Source: Owenia fusiformis (lineage: Eukaryota; Annelida; Polychaeta; Sabellida; Oweniidae). Taken from it: DNA of 64,000 nt. The stretch's first letter is position 1. Each line of letters starts with the position of its first letter. The notes under the pieces were generated by a model. That model did no database searches and was not told the origin of the DNA. It worked only from the letters and a program-made list of their open reading frames with translations. The stretch covers positions 15,771,759 to 15,835,758 of the forward strand of contig CAIIXF020000009.1 in assembly GCA_903813345.2 (NCBI GenBank). Direction: 5' to 3'. This document shows, one piece after another, positions 34,901-46,900 of this stretch. Position numbers and translations under genes: made by a program.

Positions 34901-37900
34901 ACAATCTGATGTCAAATTGAACCTACAATTGAATAAGATTATGAAATGATGATAGAAATGATCATCATATGATGATTACAAATTCAACAATATAATGAAT
35001 GATACGAATGATCCTACACAATGTAGGCCTATCATTAATGTAAATCCACTTATTTTTGACGATACACACAAAGAATGATAGTGACCTAACTTAGGGCCTA
35101 TTTGACTTTACGTTTACTCACCTTGTTGAACAAACCCACGGGGGTATTGACATCCATGTACATGGAACTGTAGAGCTTGTCCAAGTCCTCTTTACCTATC
35201 TCAGGGTAATGTTCGACGAATCCTTGTCCGTTTTGTTTGAGCTCCTTTTTGGCAGTGATAAATGATTTATTCGACGATTTGAAGGTTTCGTCTTTCATAA
35301 TGTCAATAGGATGTCCATAGTTTTCCTGTAGATATCTATTCAAAGAATGACGGAAATTCTCAAGTGTTGCAATCCTGTACATTGAACCATCCTTTTTGCG
35401 CGCAGCTAGATAGAATCTTGCAAGAATCTTGTCTAATTCTTCCTTCGGAAAGTTCACAAAATGTTCACCACGCTCATACGCAGTTTCCTTCAAATACTCA
35501 TTAAGAATTCTTGCAGCCTTCTCATTAGCTCTTTTTGTCCCTATTGGTGTCATCTTTTGTCTTTTTAATTCAACTTCATCATCAGATATTGTAGCAAATC
35601 GCTTGTTTGGGCTCAGCACGTCCACCGCCTCCATCGTTCAGCGTATGAATGATGTGACGTAATTTCTACCAAATATATTACACTATTACGTCATAACATA
35701 TTTATTCCTCGTGTACCCGTTCAATTCAGTAATGACGTCATCAACAATATCCCAGGGAAAAATATGAAACGTCATCACTGGTTGCCTCTAGTAACGTGTG
35801 AGACGGCCGTGTGAGACGGGAAAACTCACACGGTAATCAACCAATCAGATTACTGGAATTTAACAGAGCATGTGATAATATCAGTTATCACACGTTTCAG
35901 CGTGTGATACGGGAAATCTTCCACGAAAGTAAAATTGTATCACCACGAAAGCGAAGCTTGAGTGGTGATACATTTTTACTTGAGTGGAAGATTTCCCGTA
36001 TCACACAAGCTGAAACGTGTGATGACGATTTTATCACATACTCTGTGAAATTCCAGTAATTTGATTGGGCAATAGGTACGTGGCTACTTCTCATTACATG
36101 AAAAAGAAGATGAAACGTGTGATAACAATTTTATCACAGACATTGTACAATTCCAGTAATTTCATTAGGAGTACGTGGCTACTTATTACATAAAAACCAG
36201 CCAAAAACGTAACGTTTAAATTAAATATTTAATTTATTCCTTTTTATTCTTTTCTAATGTTAACAGCATAAAAGATCAAAATAAGGGTCTTCGATGTTCA
36301 AATCAGTCCGTTCCTAAGTAACATTTTATCTGAACATATCATCAGTCCTTTCCTATGTAATAATTTATCTGGACAGAGCAGTTAGATATCTGGGGCTGAA
36401 ATTGAACGGCGCGTTCGATCGGAATGTTAGTGTTTGTTACATTCTTCAGCACTATACCAACGTCGCTTCTTTCTGCGTTGTTTAGCTTTAGTTTATCATT
36501 GTTCTTCATCAGTTTTTCATCGTTTCCTTCAGTAGTTACAGCACTGCAGATAGCTTTTCCCATTGTTATTTTCTCATTCATTGAGACACGCTGATAGGAC
36601 AACAGGCTTTGCATACTCCTATGGCCTGAAAGCATACATGGGAAACAAATTAGAGTGACAATTTTCAGTTCTTGTTTCCTAGGTATTTTCATTCAACCTA
36701 AAAGCAAAGTGTACGTTGATTAAATAAATAAAAATAGCCTACATGTACCTGTAATTGACTGTATTTGAGCCAGAGAGAAATTCTGTCTATTTAGAATAGT
36801 AGGTGCTGTGACACGGATGCAGTGGTTTGTATATACCGTAGAGAGACCAGCCTTCTTACTAACAGTCTGCATAAACGTCTTCAATGCATTTACACCCACG
36901 GGTTTAGCCAGGTACCATGTCTCTTCGTCATCTAGGAAGGATCCCTTACTGTACTGCCACAATCGATCCAACTTTGGGCTCAATTTGGAGAGATATTTTT
37001 CGTACGATGCGACTGGACAAAGGGGATTTCCTGCAAAATACAATGGTCAATATAATTTAATAGAAGAGAAAAACGGTTAAGAAAAAAAATGTTTTAATTT
37101 CTTTTTTGATTATAATTACTATAAATTTACCTGGACACTCTGGCATAATTCCAGTAGTTATCTCTTCTTTCTCCCCTTGGTGATTTTTAGTCCTCTCGTC
37201 ACTGCCTTTAATCACGTATCTTAGACCTGTTTTATTGTCATTCTTAATGACGAACGTTGTCTTGGTCATGCTTTCCATGTTTTCGGCTCCACGTCGTGCG
37301 TTGTACAATCTGATGTCAAATTGAACCTACAATTGAATAAGATTATGAAATGATGATAGAAATGATCATCATATGATGATTACAAATTCAACAATATAAT
37401 GAATGATACGAATGATCCTACACAATGTAGGCCTATCATTAATGTAAATCCACTTATTTTTGACGATACACACAAAGAATGATAGTGACCTAACTTAGGG
37501 CCTATTTGACTTTACGTTTACTCACCTTGTTGAACAAACCCACGGGGGTATTGACATCCATGTACATGGAACTGTAGAGCTTGTCCAAGTCCTCTTTACC
37601 TATCTCAGGGTAATGTTCGACGAATCCTTGTCCGTTTTGTTTGAGCTCCTTTTTGGCAGTGATAAATGATTTATTCGACGATTTGAAGGTTTCGTCTTTC
37701 ATAATGTCAATAGGATGTCCATAGTTTTCCTGTAGATATCTATTCAAAGAATGACGGAAATTCTCAAGTGTTGCAATCCTGTACATTGAACCATCCTTTT
37801 TGCGCGCAGCTAGATAGAATCTTGCAAGAATCTTGTCTAATTCTTCCTTCGGAAAGTTCACAAAATGTTCACCACGCTCATACGCAGTTTCCTTCAAATA

Positions 37901-40900
37901 CTCATTAAGAATTCTTGCAGCCTTCTCATTAGCTCTTTTTGTCCCTATTGGTGTCATCTTTTGTCTTTTTAATTCAACTTCATCATCAGATATTGTAGCA
38001 AATCGCTTGTTTGGGCTCAGCACGTCCACCGCCTCCATCGTTCAGCGTATGAATGATGTGACGTAATTTCTACCAAATATATTACACTATTACGTCATAA
38101 CATATTTATTCCTCGTGTACCCGTTCAATTCAGTAATGACGTCATCAACAATATCCCAGGGAAAAATATGAAACGTCATCACTGGTTGCCTCTAGTAACG
38201 TGTGAGACGGCCGTGTGAGACGGGAAAACTCACACGGTAATCAACCAATCAGATTACTGGAATTTAACAGAGCATGTGATAAATACATGTACAGTATTGT
38301 ACAGTACTGTACTGTAAAGTATTCACATACCAAATATGAACAAAATCGCTCCACTACTTTTCGAGTTATAGTAGAATATGTTAAAGTACCAAAAGTGTCA
38401 TTAGACAATGTGCCATGCTAATAGTATTCACATACCAAATGTGAACAAAATCGGTTCACTACTTTTCGAGTTATAGTAAAATACGTTAAAATGGCGGCCA
38501 TTTTTCAAAATAACCACCTTCATCCTAAAGTCTCAATAGACAGTGTGCCATGCTTATTGTATTCTAGCTTCTAGCTTTATTAATGTCCTATATACTTTTT
38601 TTACATTTTGCTATTACAGTTTTACATATTGTACCTAAATTACTGAAAAATCGGCACTAAAATGGCCGCCATTTTTAAATGAGCGGCCATTTTGAAAATC
38701 GGCATTCGAGCAGAACTTCTACCCCCATATGTGTACAAAATATGAACAAAATCAAGCCAACGGTATTTAAATTATTGCCCAGACAGACGGACGTAGTAAT
38801 GAGCTAATTTATACCTTATTTTACACTCGGTTTACACCTTAGTATACACCCAATTTACACTTAACTTAGTTTTTACTTAAGTTTACACTCAGTTTACACT
38901 TAATTTACACCCAGTAAATAGGTGACCAATTTCACATGCAAATGAGCTTATCTACACCTAAGTTTACATAAAGTTTACACTTTAATGCTAAAATAATTCT
39001 GTTTTGTAAAAAGTCCAAATCCGCCATCTTGAATTATGATGTCACAATGACACTCATTTGCATATTCAAATTTTTCAAAAAAAATCATAAAATATGGGTC
39101 TATATAATTTATTAGGTCTTGCTTCCTTCTCTTACTTCTAGATTCTTTTACAAAAAACTTTTTCCTTTTCTTCATTTTTCCAAAAAGTTGCCAGTCTTCA
39201 AGGATTAATGAATGTAAGTCTAATAAAAAACATATACAGAAAAAACTGACCCATATACACAGGCTGGTATCGAAAGATTTGTCCGCTGTGACGGAGCATG
39301 CTATTTTTCATAAAAACACTAACAGTGCTTCACGATTTATTTTTTAACTCATATGTTTCGTTATATCAAAGATAATTACTTACTCCATGCAATGGATATA
39401 TCATTTGCGTGTAACCTTCACTTCTGTTTTAAATCCAATAACGCTAGGAGTAAAATCTATTGAAAACGGCGCCAGAGTATCAAACTCTAAAATGTACCAT
39501 TTATTTTTTAACTTTTCAATGGCATGATATAGTGACACGATAATATTAACATATATTTTCAGCATAACTCTGAATGTATTAATGAGATATTAATGCAATT
39601 GGTCTTTTTAATTTTTTATAAAAAATAATATTAATATTTTTTTGTCCGCTGTGACGGAGCATTTTCACAGTTCACATTTGCAACTGCTCCGTCAAAGCGG
39701 ACAAAAAAATTAAACATTATTTTTTATAAAAGAATTAAAAAGACCAAATACAACAACATCTCATTTATACCTTCATAGTTATGCTGAAACCATGTGTAAA
39801 TATTATCGTGTCACTATATGGCGCCATTAGAAAGTTAAACAAGAAATGGTACATTTTGAAGTTTGATACTACGGCGCCATTTTCAATAGCTTTTCTTCCC
39901 AGCGTAATTGGACTTCAAACAGAAGTGAAAGTTACCCGCAAATGATATATCCATTGCATGGAGTAAGTAATTTTGTATGGTATAACGAAACATATGAGTA
40001 AAAAAATAAATCGTGGAGTATTCTTAGTGTTTTTATGAAAAATAGCATGCTCCGTCACAGCGGACAAATATTTCGATACCAGCCTGTGATATATTGAATT
40101 ACAATCCGGGATATAATGCCATCATGATGCAGATTAGAATGGATTCCAGGTGAAAATATTGAGATGATGTAGTCAAATGGCGTGTAGTGAAAAGATCAAA
40201 ACAAGCAGGCAAGCACAAAAGGTAGAAAGATTCAATGGATTGAAAAGAAATTTGAAGCTGAAGAAAATGATAAACTAAATGAACAATGACGATGAGACTG
40301 GAACAAATGCATGACTAATACCTACAAAATTAACACCAAAATCAAGTAAAGTAAAACTGTATCAGGGCCGATGTTATAGGATTTTGTGAAGACTTACCAA
40401 AACCAAAATGGCCAATCCAGCTTTGATTGAAAGAGAGGCTGCATAAGCCTCGTTTTTGGAATAAGGATTCAGTCAAGTTTACACTTGATTTTTCACTTTT
40501 AAAAAATTCTAAGTCAAATTTACACCTAGTAAATCAGTGTTTACTTTCTGCTAGTAAATATCTATTTACTTGAGGTAAAGATAACATCGAAGTACACACC
40601 AAGGTCTGATGAAAACTAAGTGTAAACTGAGTGTACATTGGATGTAAGCTTGAAATACATTTAAATCTACCAAAAGGGTTTTCGCTGTTTATTGAATGAT
40701 GCAATTTTTTATATTTTACTTGTTCAATATAAATCATTGAACACTTACAAAAGTCAACATCTGTTCATTAAATTCAACTCTTAAGTCCATTAATCATGAA
40801 TATTTTGAAAGGCATGTGTCACTCGAGAGGCTTTCGTAAAGAAAGGTCATGAAGGTTTCAAAAACATGTGTTTTTATTTTCTGTAATATTATCCCAGAGA

Positions 40901-43900
40901 TTTACAAATAAGTAAGTATTTATCTGTTGAAAGTGTAGCCTTTCAGATAACGTACATGAGCAAAAACATATGAAAACATAAATTAGAAAAAAGTAGAATT
41001 AACAAAATAATATTTAAACCAAAGATAACAATAATATTTATATGTGAAAAGGAGTAAAGAACACTCTATGTTTTTTGATGAATTTAAACAAAAAAGGTAT
41101 TTGTGACAACAATTCCAATTCATTGCCATGCCTGTTTTCTATAAGCTGTTGACCTTACATAATGAAAATGCTGTGACTTAAAAAATAAGTTGGAAATAAA
41201 TCTGAAACTTTGTGTCTAAAATAGCCTTTAACCTTGATATTTGATCACATGTCTCAGTTTGTCCAAGTATCAATCAAGTAAGAGGGTAGCATTGGCACAA
41301 TTGGATTAAGTATGTTTCAAAAATATACATAAAACTAACTTAACACATATTTATAATAGATAAATCAAATCTATGCCAAATGAAAAGTGAAACAACCAGA
41401 CTTTAATGTAGAACTTCAGATTCGATCGCACAATCAGTTTACGCATCTCAAATCCCATTCCCAGGCCTGTCAACTGTCCCGCAATTTGCGTATTTGTCAC
41501 GCATTTGCTGAAGAATTTGAAGTCACGGCAGTTTTTTTTGCGTGACTGAAAATGTCACGCAAAATACGCATTTTACCTGGTAATTGTCAAGCAAAAATAT
41601 TTCTGTAGAAATTTTTTCGAAATATGTTTACGATATGGTAAAAATACGAACGCCGGAAAAAACCGAACGCAATTTGTTCGGATTTGTCACGCGAATCTCG
41701 TATGTGTCACGCATGTTCATTGGAAATTTTTCGTATCTACCCCCCCCCCCCCCCCCCCCGTTGACGATATCGCAAGCGTAGCGAGCGCGAAAAATTTGAG
41801 GTGTTCAAAGTTTGGCAAAGGTGCTCAAACTTTGGCCAAAGGTGTTTAAAAGTTGGCTAAAGGTGTTCAAAATTTGGACAAAAGTGTTCGGATTTGGACT
41901 TAGGTGTCCAACATTTTGAAGTCACTCATATTAGGTGGTCCCAAGTTGACAGCCCTGCATTCCTGTTCTTGCATTAGTTCTTGTGGTGAGGAGAGAAGTT
42001 CGAAATCCTATGAGAGAGGGTTCAAAACCCGACAGTATCATTTTTTCATCATTTTTGAACCACAAAACATTTTCTTGATCAATTTTTACATGACCCACTC
42101 ATGCTGATCTATATATCAAGACATTTTTGGCAATTTGAGTCATTATATACAGGGCATATAAAAAAAAACGCAACAAGCAGATACAGTACTGTCAACCCCT
42201 AAAGATTTTCTCGCGGGACAGATTTTTTAGACCCAGTGCCCAAAATTCGCGGGATTTTGCGGGACATCTACTAAATTCGCGGGATTTTGCGGGACATTTA
42301 AGGGATTTGCGTGATTGCGCTAATAGGAGATTTTTTTTTATCAAATTCGCGGGATTTCGCGGGACCATTCGAGGGACAAACACCCTAATTGCGGGACAGT
42401 TAACAGGTGTACCACCAAAAACTTCATAGAGGGACAGATTTTTTAGACAAAGTGGCCTAAATTTGCGGGATTTCGCGGGACATCCACCTAAATTTGCAGG
42501 ATGTCCCGGGACATTCAAGGGATTTGCGTGATTGGGACTAATGTAAAAGCGTGTAGAAGTACTTAAATCAAACTTTCAGATACTGATTAATCAAATATAA
42601 TGCACCGTTACATTGTAACTTAAAAAAACGTCAACACAATTTCACAAAATACGCATAGGAATATTCTTAAACTTTATTGTAATTTATCAAAAACAAAAAC
42701 CATGCTTCAGGTGTGAATACCGTAATCTAACACGAAATTCAAAAATTCGGAACAATACTTTGCACTTCTGGCGTCGTGACCAACTATGAAACGCTTACCC
42801 CTTATAATGTTATATATTAAAATGTACCTATTCATATACTGTAGGCATGGGCTTTCAATTGAAAGCCCATGACATAGGGGTTCGATTAATCTACATCAAA
42901 TTATAGGGAATGAGGTTAATTTTCTAGATAGGGTTTGTATAAAAAACCGGGTACCGGGTAGTAAATCCTCCATGCTGGGTTCAAACTTGGTACCCGGTTG
43001 AAAAAAACCAAAAACCAAAATATACGAATACACAACATAATTAGATCATAAGAAAACGTGTAAGTGTTGTAATGGGGTTTTCTTCTTGGATTCAGCCCCA
43101 CCCTGAATGAAATTATATTTGCCCCGGGATCGTGATGTTATCGGTTACTCGCAAACAGACCCAAATACTATCAATATTGTAATTTATGAATTCCCCAAAA
43201 TATTGGAATATGTATCTCAAATAATTATAACAGACGTATTAATTAATAATCAGAACAAATAATTTATTTATTGTTCACAAAGTGTAAGGCAAGTACGTAT
43301 ATTCCAACAGCTTTGGAATTCTTTAATATGTATATATTTGTTGAAGTTAATCATTTATTTTAACCTATTTTCAATCTCGCTTGGCTTGTGATAAAACAGT
43401 AAATCGTACAAAGTTAAATTTAATATAAAATTAATGCTATATATGTAGTTAATGCAATGGCATTATAAAGGTATATGTTAAAAATATACAATACTCAAAA
43501 TGCGGATCTTCTATGAATTGCTCTCGTTTCTTGCAATGTGTTCCTGCTATTCAAACGTTGAAATACTCTCAGACGAATAATGCATAAAAACCAATTTGAT
43601 CTTATCCTGAAATCGCGTTCCCAGTTAATATTCTAGCTTACAAAATATGTTCCAAGTTCCAAAAGAGTTCGCGATTCCCTCCGTTCCTCCAGCCAAAAAA
43701 GCCCCGTTTAATTATAGTTTCCCCTTTATATATGTTTCAAGAATACTATTTTTGGTTGAGGTCGCGTGACGTAATTTACGTATGAAGATAGAATTGATAC
43801 AAGAATGAATCATAGTCGGAAATGATTCCATTTATGGTATTGATCGGAAATGATGCCTTAAGAGGAAGATGAGTAATAGTTATAGGTAATTTTGAATTTA

Positions 43901-46900
43901 GAGAAAATATATAATGTGTAGCATAATGAGGTACAACATAAGATTTGTTTTGAATTTACAAAAATGTATGTAACTTCCTTCAAAATTGAGCTAGAAGCTT
44001 CAAATAAAAAGCATTTTAAGGCTCTTTTCTCCCTCTATCATCTTGGTCATATTTCCATTGGTAATGAAGGGGGGGGGGGTGCTACGCCAATGACATTGTA
44101 AGACGATTTGAAAAACAAGACAAATCAATCTTACTCTATTTTCAATAGTTCGTATGTTGGTACGTGAATTGTTTTGATTATGATTTAAATCTGTAAATAG
44201 CTATCGTTGCTTTAGCAGAGAGGTGACGTGTGTTAATTTGCATGATGCAACGTGTAAGATTTTGATTATTAATCATAATTTAAGTTATCCCAATTTATGA
44301 CAAAATGTCCACTGAATTGTAAATTGTACTGTCTTACAATGTCATAGGCGTAGCCGGGAGAGGGTGCGATGGTGCGATCGCACCCCCCCCCCCCCCCCCC
44401 CATAACCAATGAAAATATGGCCATAACGATAGAGGAAGAAAAGTGCCTTAAAATATGCTTTTTATTTGAAGCTTCTAGCTCAATTTTGAATCATGTTACA
44501 TACATTTTTGCAAATTCAAAACAAATCTTACACGTTTTCTCATAATCTAATTATGTTATATATTCGTATTTTTCGTTTTTTGGGTACCCGTTTTTTTTGA
44601 CCGGGTACTGGGTACCAAGTTTGAACCCAGCATGGAGGATTTACTACCCGGTACCCGGTTTTTTATACAAACCCTTTCTAGATATCAGCGTACATTTATT
44701 GTAACTCGCGTTTGCTAACATTTGCTCAGTTCTGAGATGAGGGCCACACGGGTAGTAAAAAGGCCAACGTTGGAACTATTTGTGACCTACATCCCTATTT
44801 TCGTAATTAAAATGAAAGTTGAACCCTTCCCCTTTATTTTGATACCAAACAACAGCATGCTAGGTACTTAAAATTAGGTAAACTTTACTCCTCAAAAGTG
44901 CAAAAACTTAGCTTCTTATATAAGATAAGATAATCAAAATATAGGGGATTGCAACAATTTCGGAAATTCGCGGAGGTCAAAGCCACATTTTGCGGGACTT
45001 CGCGGGACAATGCGGGACACGCGAATTAGCCTAATTTTGATCAAATTCGCGGGATAATCCCGCCATTCGCGGGACACTTGACAGCTCTGCAGATATCTCG
45101 TAAAATCACAAAACTATTTAAATTACCATGAAGCCAAATCCCTCCTCTTTGCAATGATATGTCATTCATTCACATGTGGTCATGGTTGGGTGAGAAATCC
45201 TTCTATTTGCACAGTGGGTCAAATCGGCTCTGCACCAAGTTTTAGATATTGCAAAAATCAGTGCAAGGGCTATAGTGCCAATGGAAGTACTCCTGACTTG
45301 AATTGTTGTGACCTTTTCTTTTAGAGCTATCTCAGGAGTATCTGTGCTCACCATTCCTTTGCCAGATATCGCAAAATTTGGAGAAAGAATTGCCAATGGG
45401 CTGCTTTTCTCTGCTTTAACCCACATTTGACTCAGGGCTGAACCATGCATGACATGGAGAGATGAGCGCATCTTTATGTGCAAAGAAGTGGTGGCAATTT
45501 GGAGGGGTATAGGATGTGTTCTTGTATGAGTATGAGTATGAACACTTTACTATCTATGTCACACCTGCCACACCTTCTTCCGAATATGCCCCATGCACTG
45601 ACTTTTGCAATTTTAATGATTATCCGGCCAGCCATGACTCCCTGTGAATGAATGACATTCCATTGCAAAGAGGAGTAATTTGGCTTTTTGGTACATTGAA
45701 TGAAATTGATGTAGTCATCATTGGGTTTATGTTTTCTTCCAATATTGCATTGGGCCCCGTACACTGACTTTCGCGATGTTTATAAATTGGTCCCAAGCTA
45801 ATTTTGGCCCACTTTGCAAAAGGAATGATTACTCGCCCAACCATGACCCAATATCAACGAATGATAATCCATTGGAAAGAGGAGACACATGGCTTTATGG
45901 TACATTGAATGAAATCAATGTTGTTATCACTGGTTTTGTGCTTTTCCGAGATAACAATCTGTTGCGTTTTTTTTGGTACGGACTGTACAATGGAATAATT
46001 AGTTTCCCACTGAATCATAAAATTTATCATATTTTATTTTTAAGAACTGGACGGTGAGTTTTCATAAATATTATCATAAATACTTTTGTATTCACAAAGA
46101 ATAATCAAAATTCTTTGAGATAAAATGGTTTCTGTGCAATTTTCTTTAATTGAAAAAAAATAAGTAAAAATGTATATCTTTCACCTAGATTTCTTTAAGA
46201 AAATCTGCATTGTAAAAAAAGTGCAATGGACACAGAAGTACTTAAACATCACCTCAGCCACTATAAAATATACAAAGATTGATCAATGTTTTTAATTATA
46301 CCAAAAGAGTAAACAAAATAATGTCTTCAAAAGAACTGCACTACCAATGGAGAGTTGCCAACATGACAATATTCATGAAGATCGTCAATGAAACAAAAGC
46401 GAGGGACTGAATATGTGAAATGCCTCTTTGTTAATATACCAAACATAGAACCGCCTGCATATTCTCAAACTACACTATCTTCCTTTAACTTTGAGGCAAA
46501 GTATAGTCCACAACTTAACTTATAAGTGATGTAGAATCGAGAAATATTAATATCTTACCGAAAACGAAGCCCAGAAGTTCTTCCATCTTGTTACGCTGAC
46601 GTATCATCAGCGTAACTAGGTGAGTACCAGTGATTATTGTTTATAACACTCAATTATTATGTCCCAACAATCCTCTGTCAGTCACATTGTTACTTAATGG
46701 GCTATTAGCTATAGCAAAGTAGTTATAGTGCAGGGGTAGAAACTAAAAATTTGTAAACATTTATTAGTTTTGTAAATAATAATTTTCAATTGTCATTTGT
46801 TGAATTTAATATTATCACTAGATCAAACCCTTTGAAGATGAAATTATTTCGTTGAACGTTTATATTTTTAAAGTTAATGTTTGTTTATATTGCAGCAAAC

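Larger units (their letters stand above)
33475..35878 (-). mobile_element. Crypton DNA transposon, tandem unit 1
   Basis: A 2,404-bp unit, followed immediately by what appears to be an identical unit. It starts TATCAGTTATCACACG and ends CATGTGATAA. Its right end (35841-35878, CCAATCAGATTACTGGAATT onward) is the inverted match of an internal stretch at 33627-33665. The coding gene runs on the minus strand. Cryptons are tyrosine-recombinase transposons thought to move through a circular DNA form. They usually lack TIRs and target duplications, so the inverted ends are unusual. Confidence 0.85.
35879..38282 (-). mobile_element. Crypton DNA transposon, tandem unit 2
   Basis: Begins directly after unit 1 with TATCAGTTATCACACG and ends CATGTGATAA at 38282. 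All landmarks and predicted peptides sit exactly 2,404 bp from those of unit 1, and I saw no differences. After its end the sequence returns to the repeat into which the pair inserted. An assembly duplication is a possible artefact. Confidence 0.85.
42184..45089. mobile_element. Second shell: CAG..CTGTCAA-family element, 6-bp duplication
   Basis: Left end CAGTACTGTCAACCCC and right end (inverted) CAGAGCTGTCAAGTGTCCC are flanked by CAGATA (42178-42183 and 45090-45095). Subterminal GCGGGATTTYGCGGGACAT repeats occur near both ends. Without the element nested at 42931-44674 it is about 1.15 kb. It belongs with the elements at 41462 and 51701, which also have 6-bp duplications. Confidence 0.78.
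42150..45985. mobile_element. Outer shell of nested stack: Tc1/mariner-like TIR element
   Basis: The left end (CAGGGCATATAAAAAA, CGCAACAAG) and right end (CTGTTGCG, GGTACGGACTG) are flanked by TA (42148-42149 and 45986-45987). They match the family at 16139-16876. Removing the insertion at 42184-45089 and one CAGATA rejoins CGCAACAAG to TCTCGTAAAATCACAAAAC, matching the intact relative. The right part (45100-45985) repeats the subterminal GGAAAGAGGAGACACATGGC module. No intact ORF. Confidence 0.75.

Noticed and set aside
38815-40560. Recurring TTTACACYTAG/TTTACACTCAG phrases, considered as a CRISPR-like or telomeric array
   Set aside because: Spacing is irregular and copies are degenerate, so it is only a decayed simple repeat; CRISPR arrays are not expected in a eukaryotic genome.
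42192-42518. Minus-strand frame with repeated C-P-A-K-S-R-E-F
   Set aside because: It is the GCGGGATTTYGCGGGACAT subterminal repeat of a DNA transposon, not a gene.
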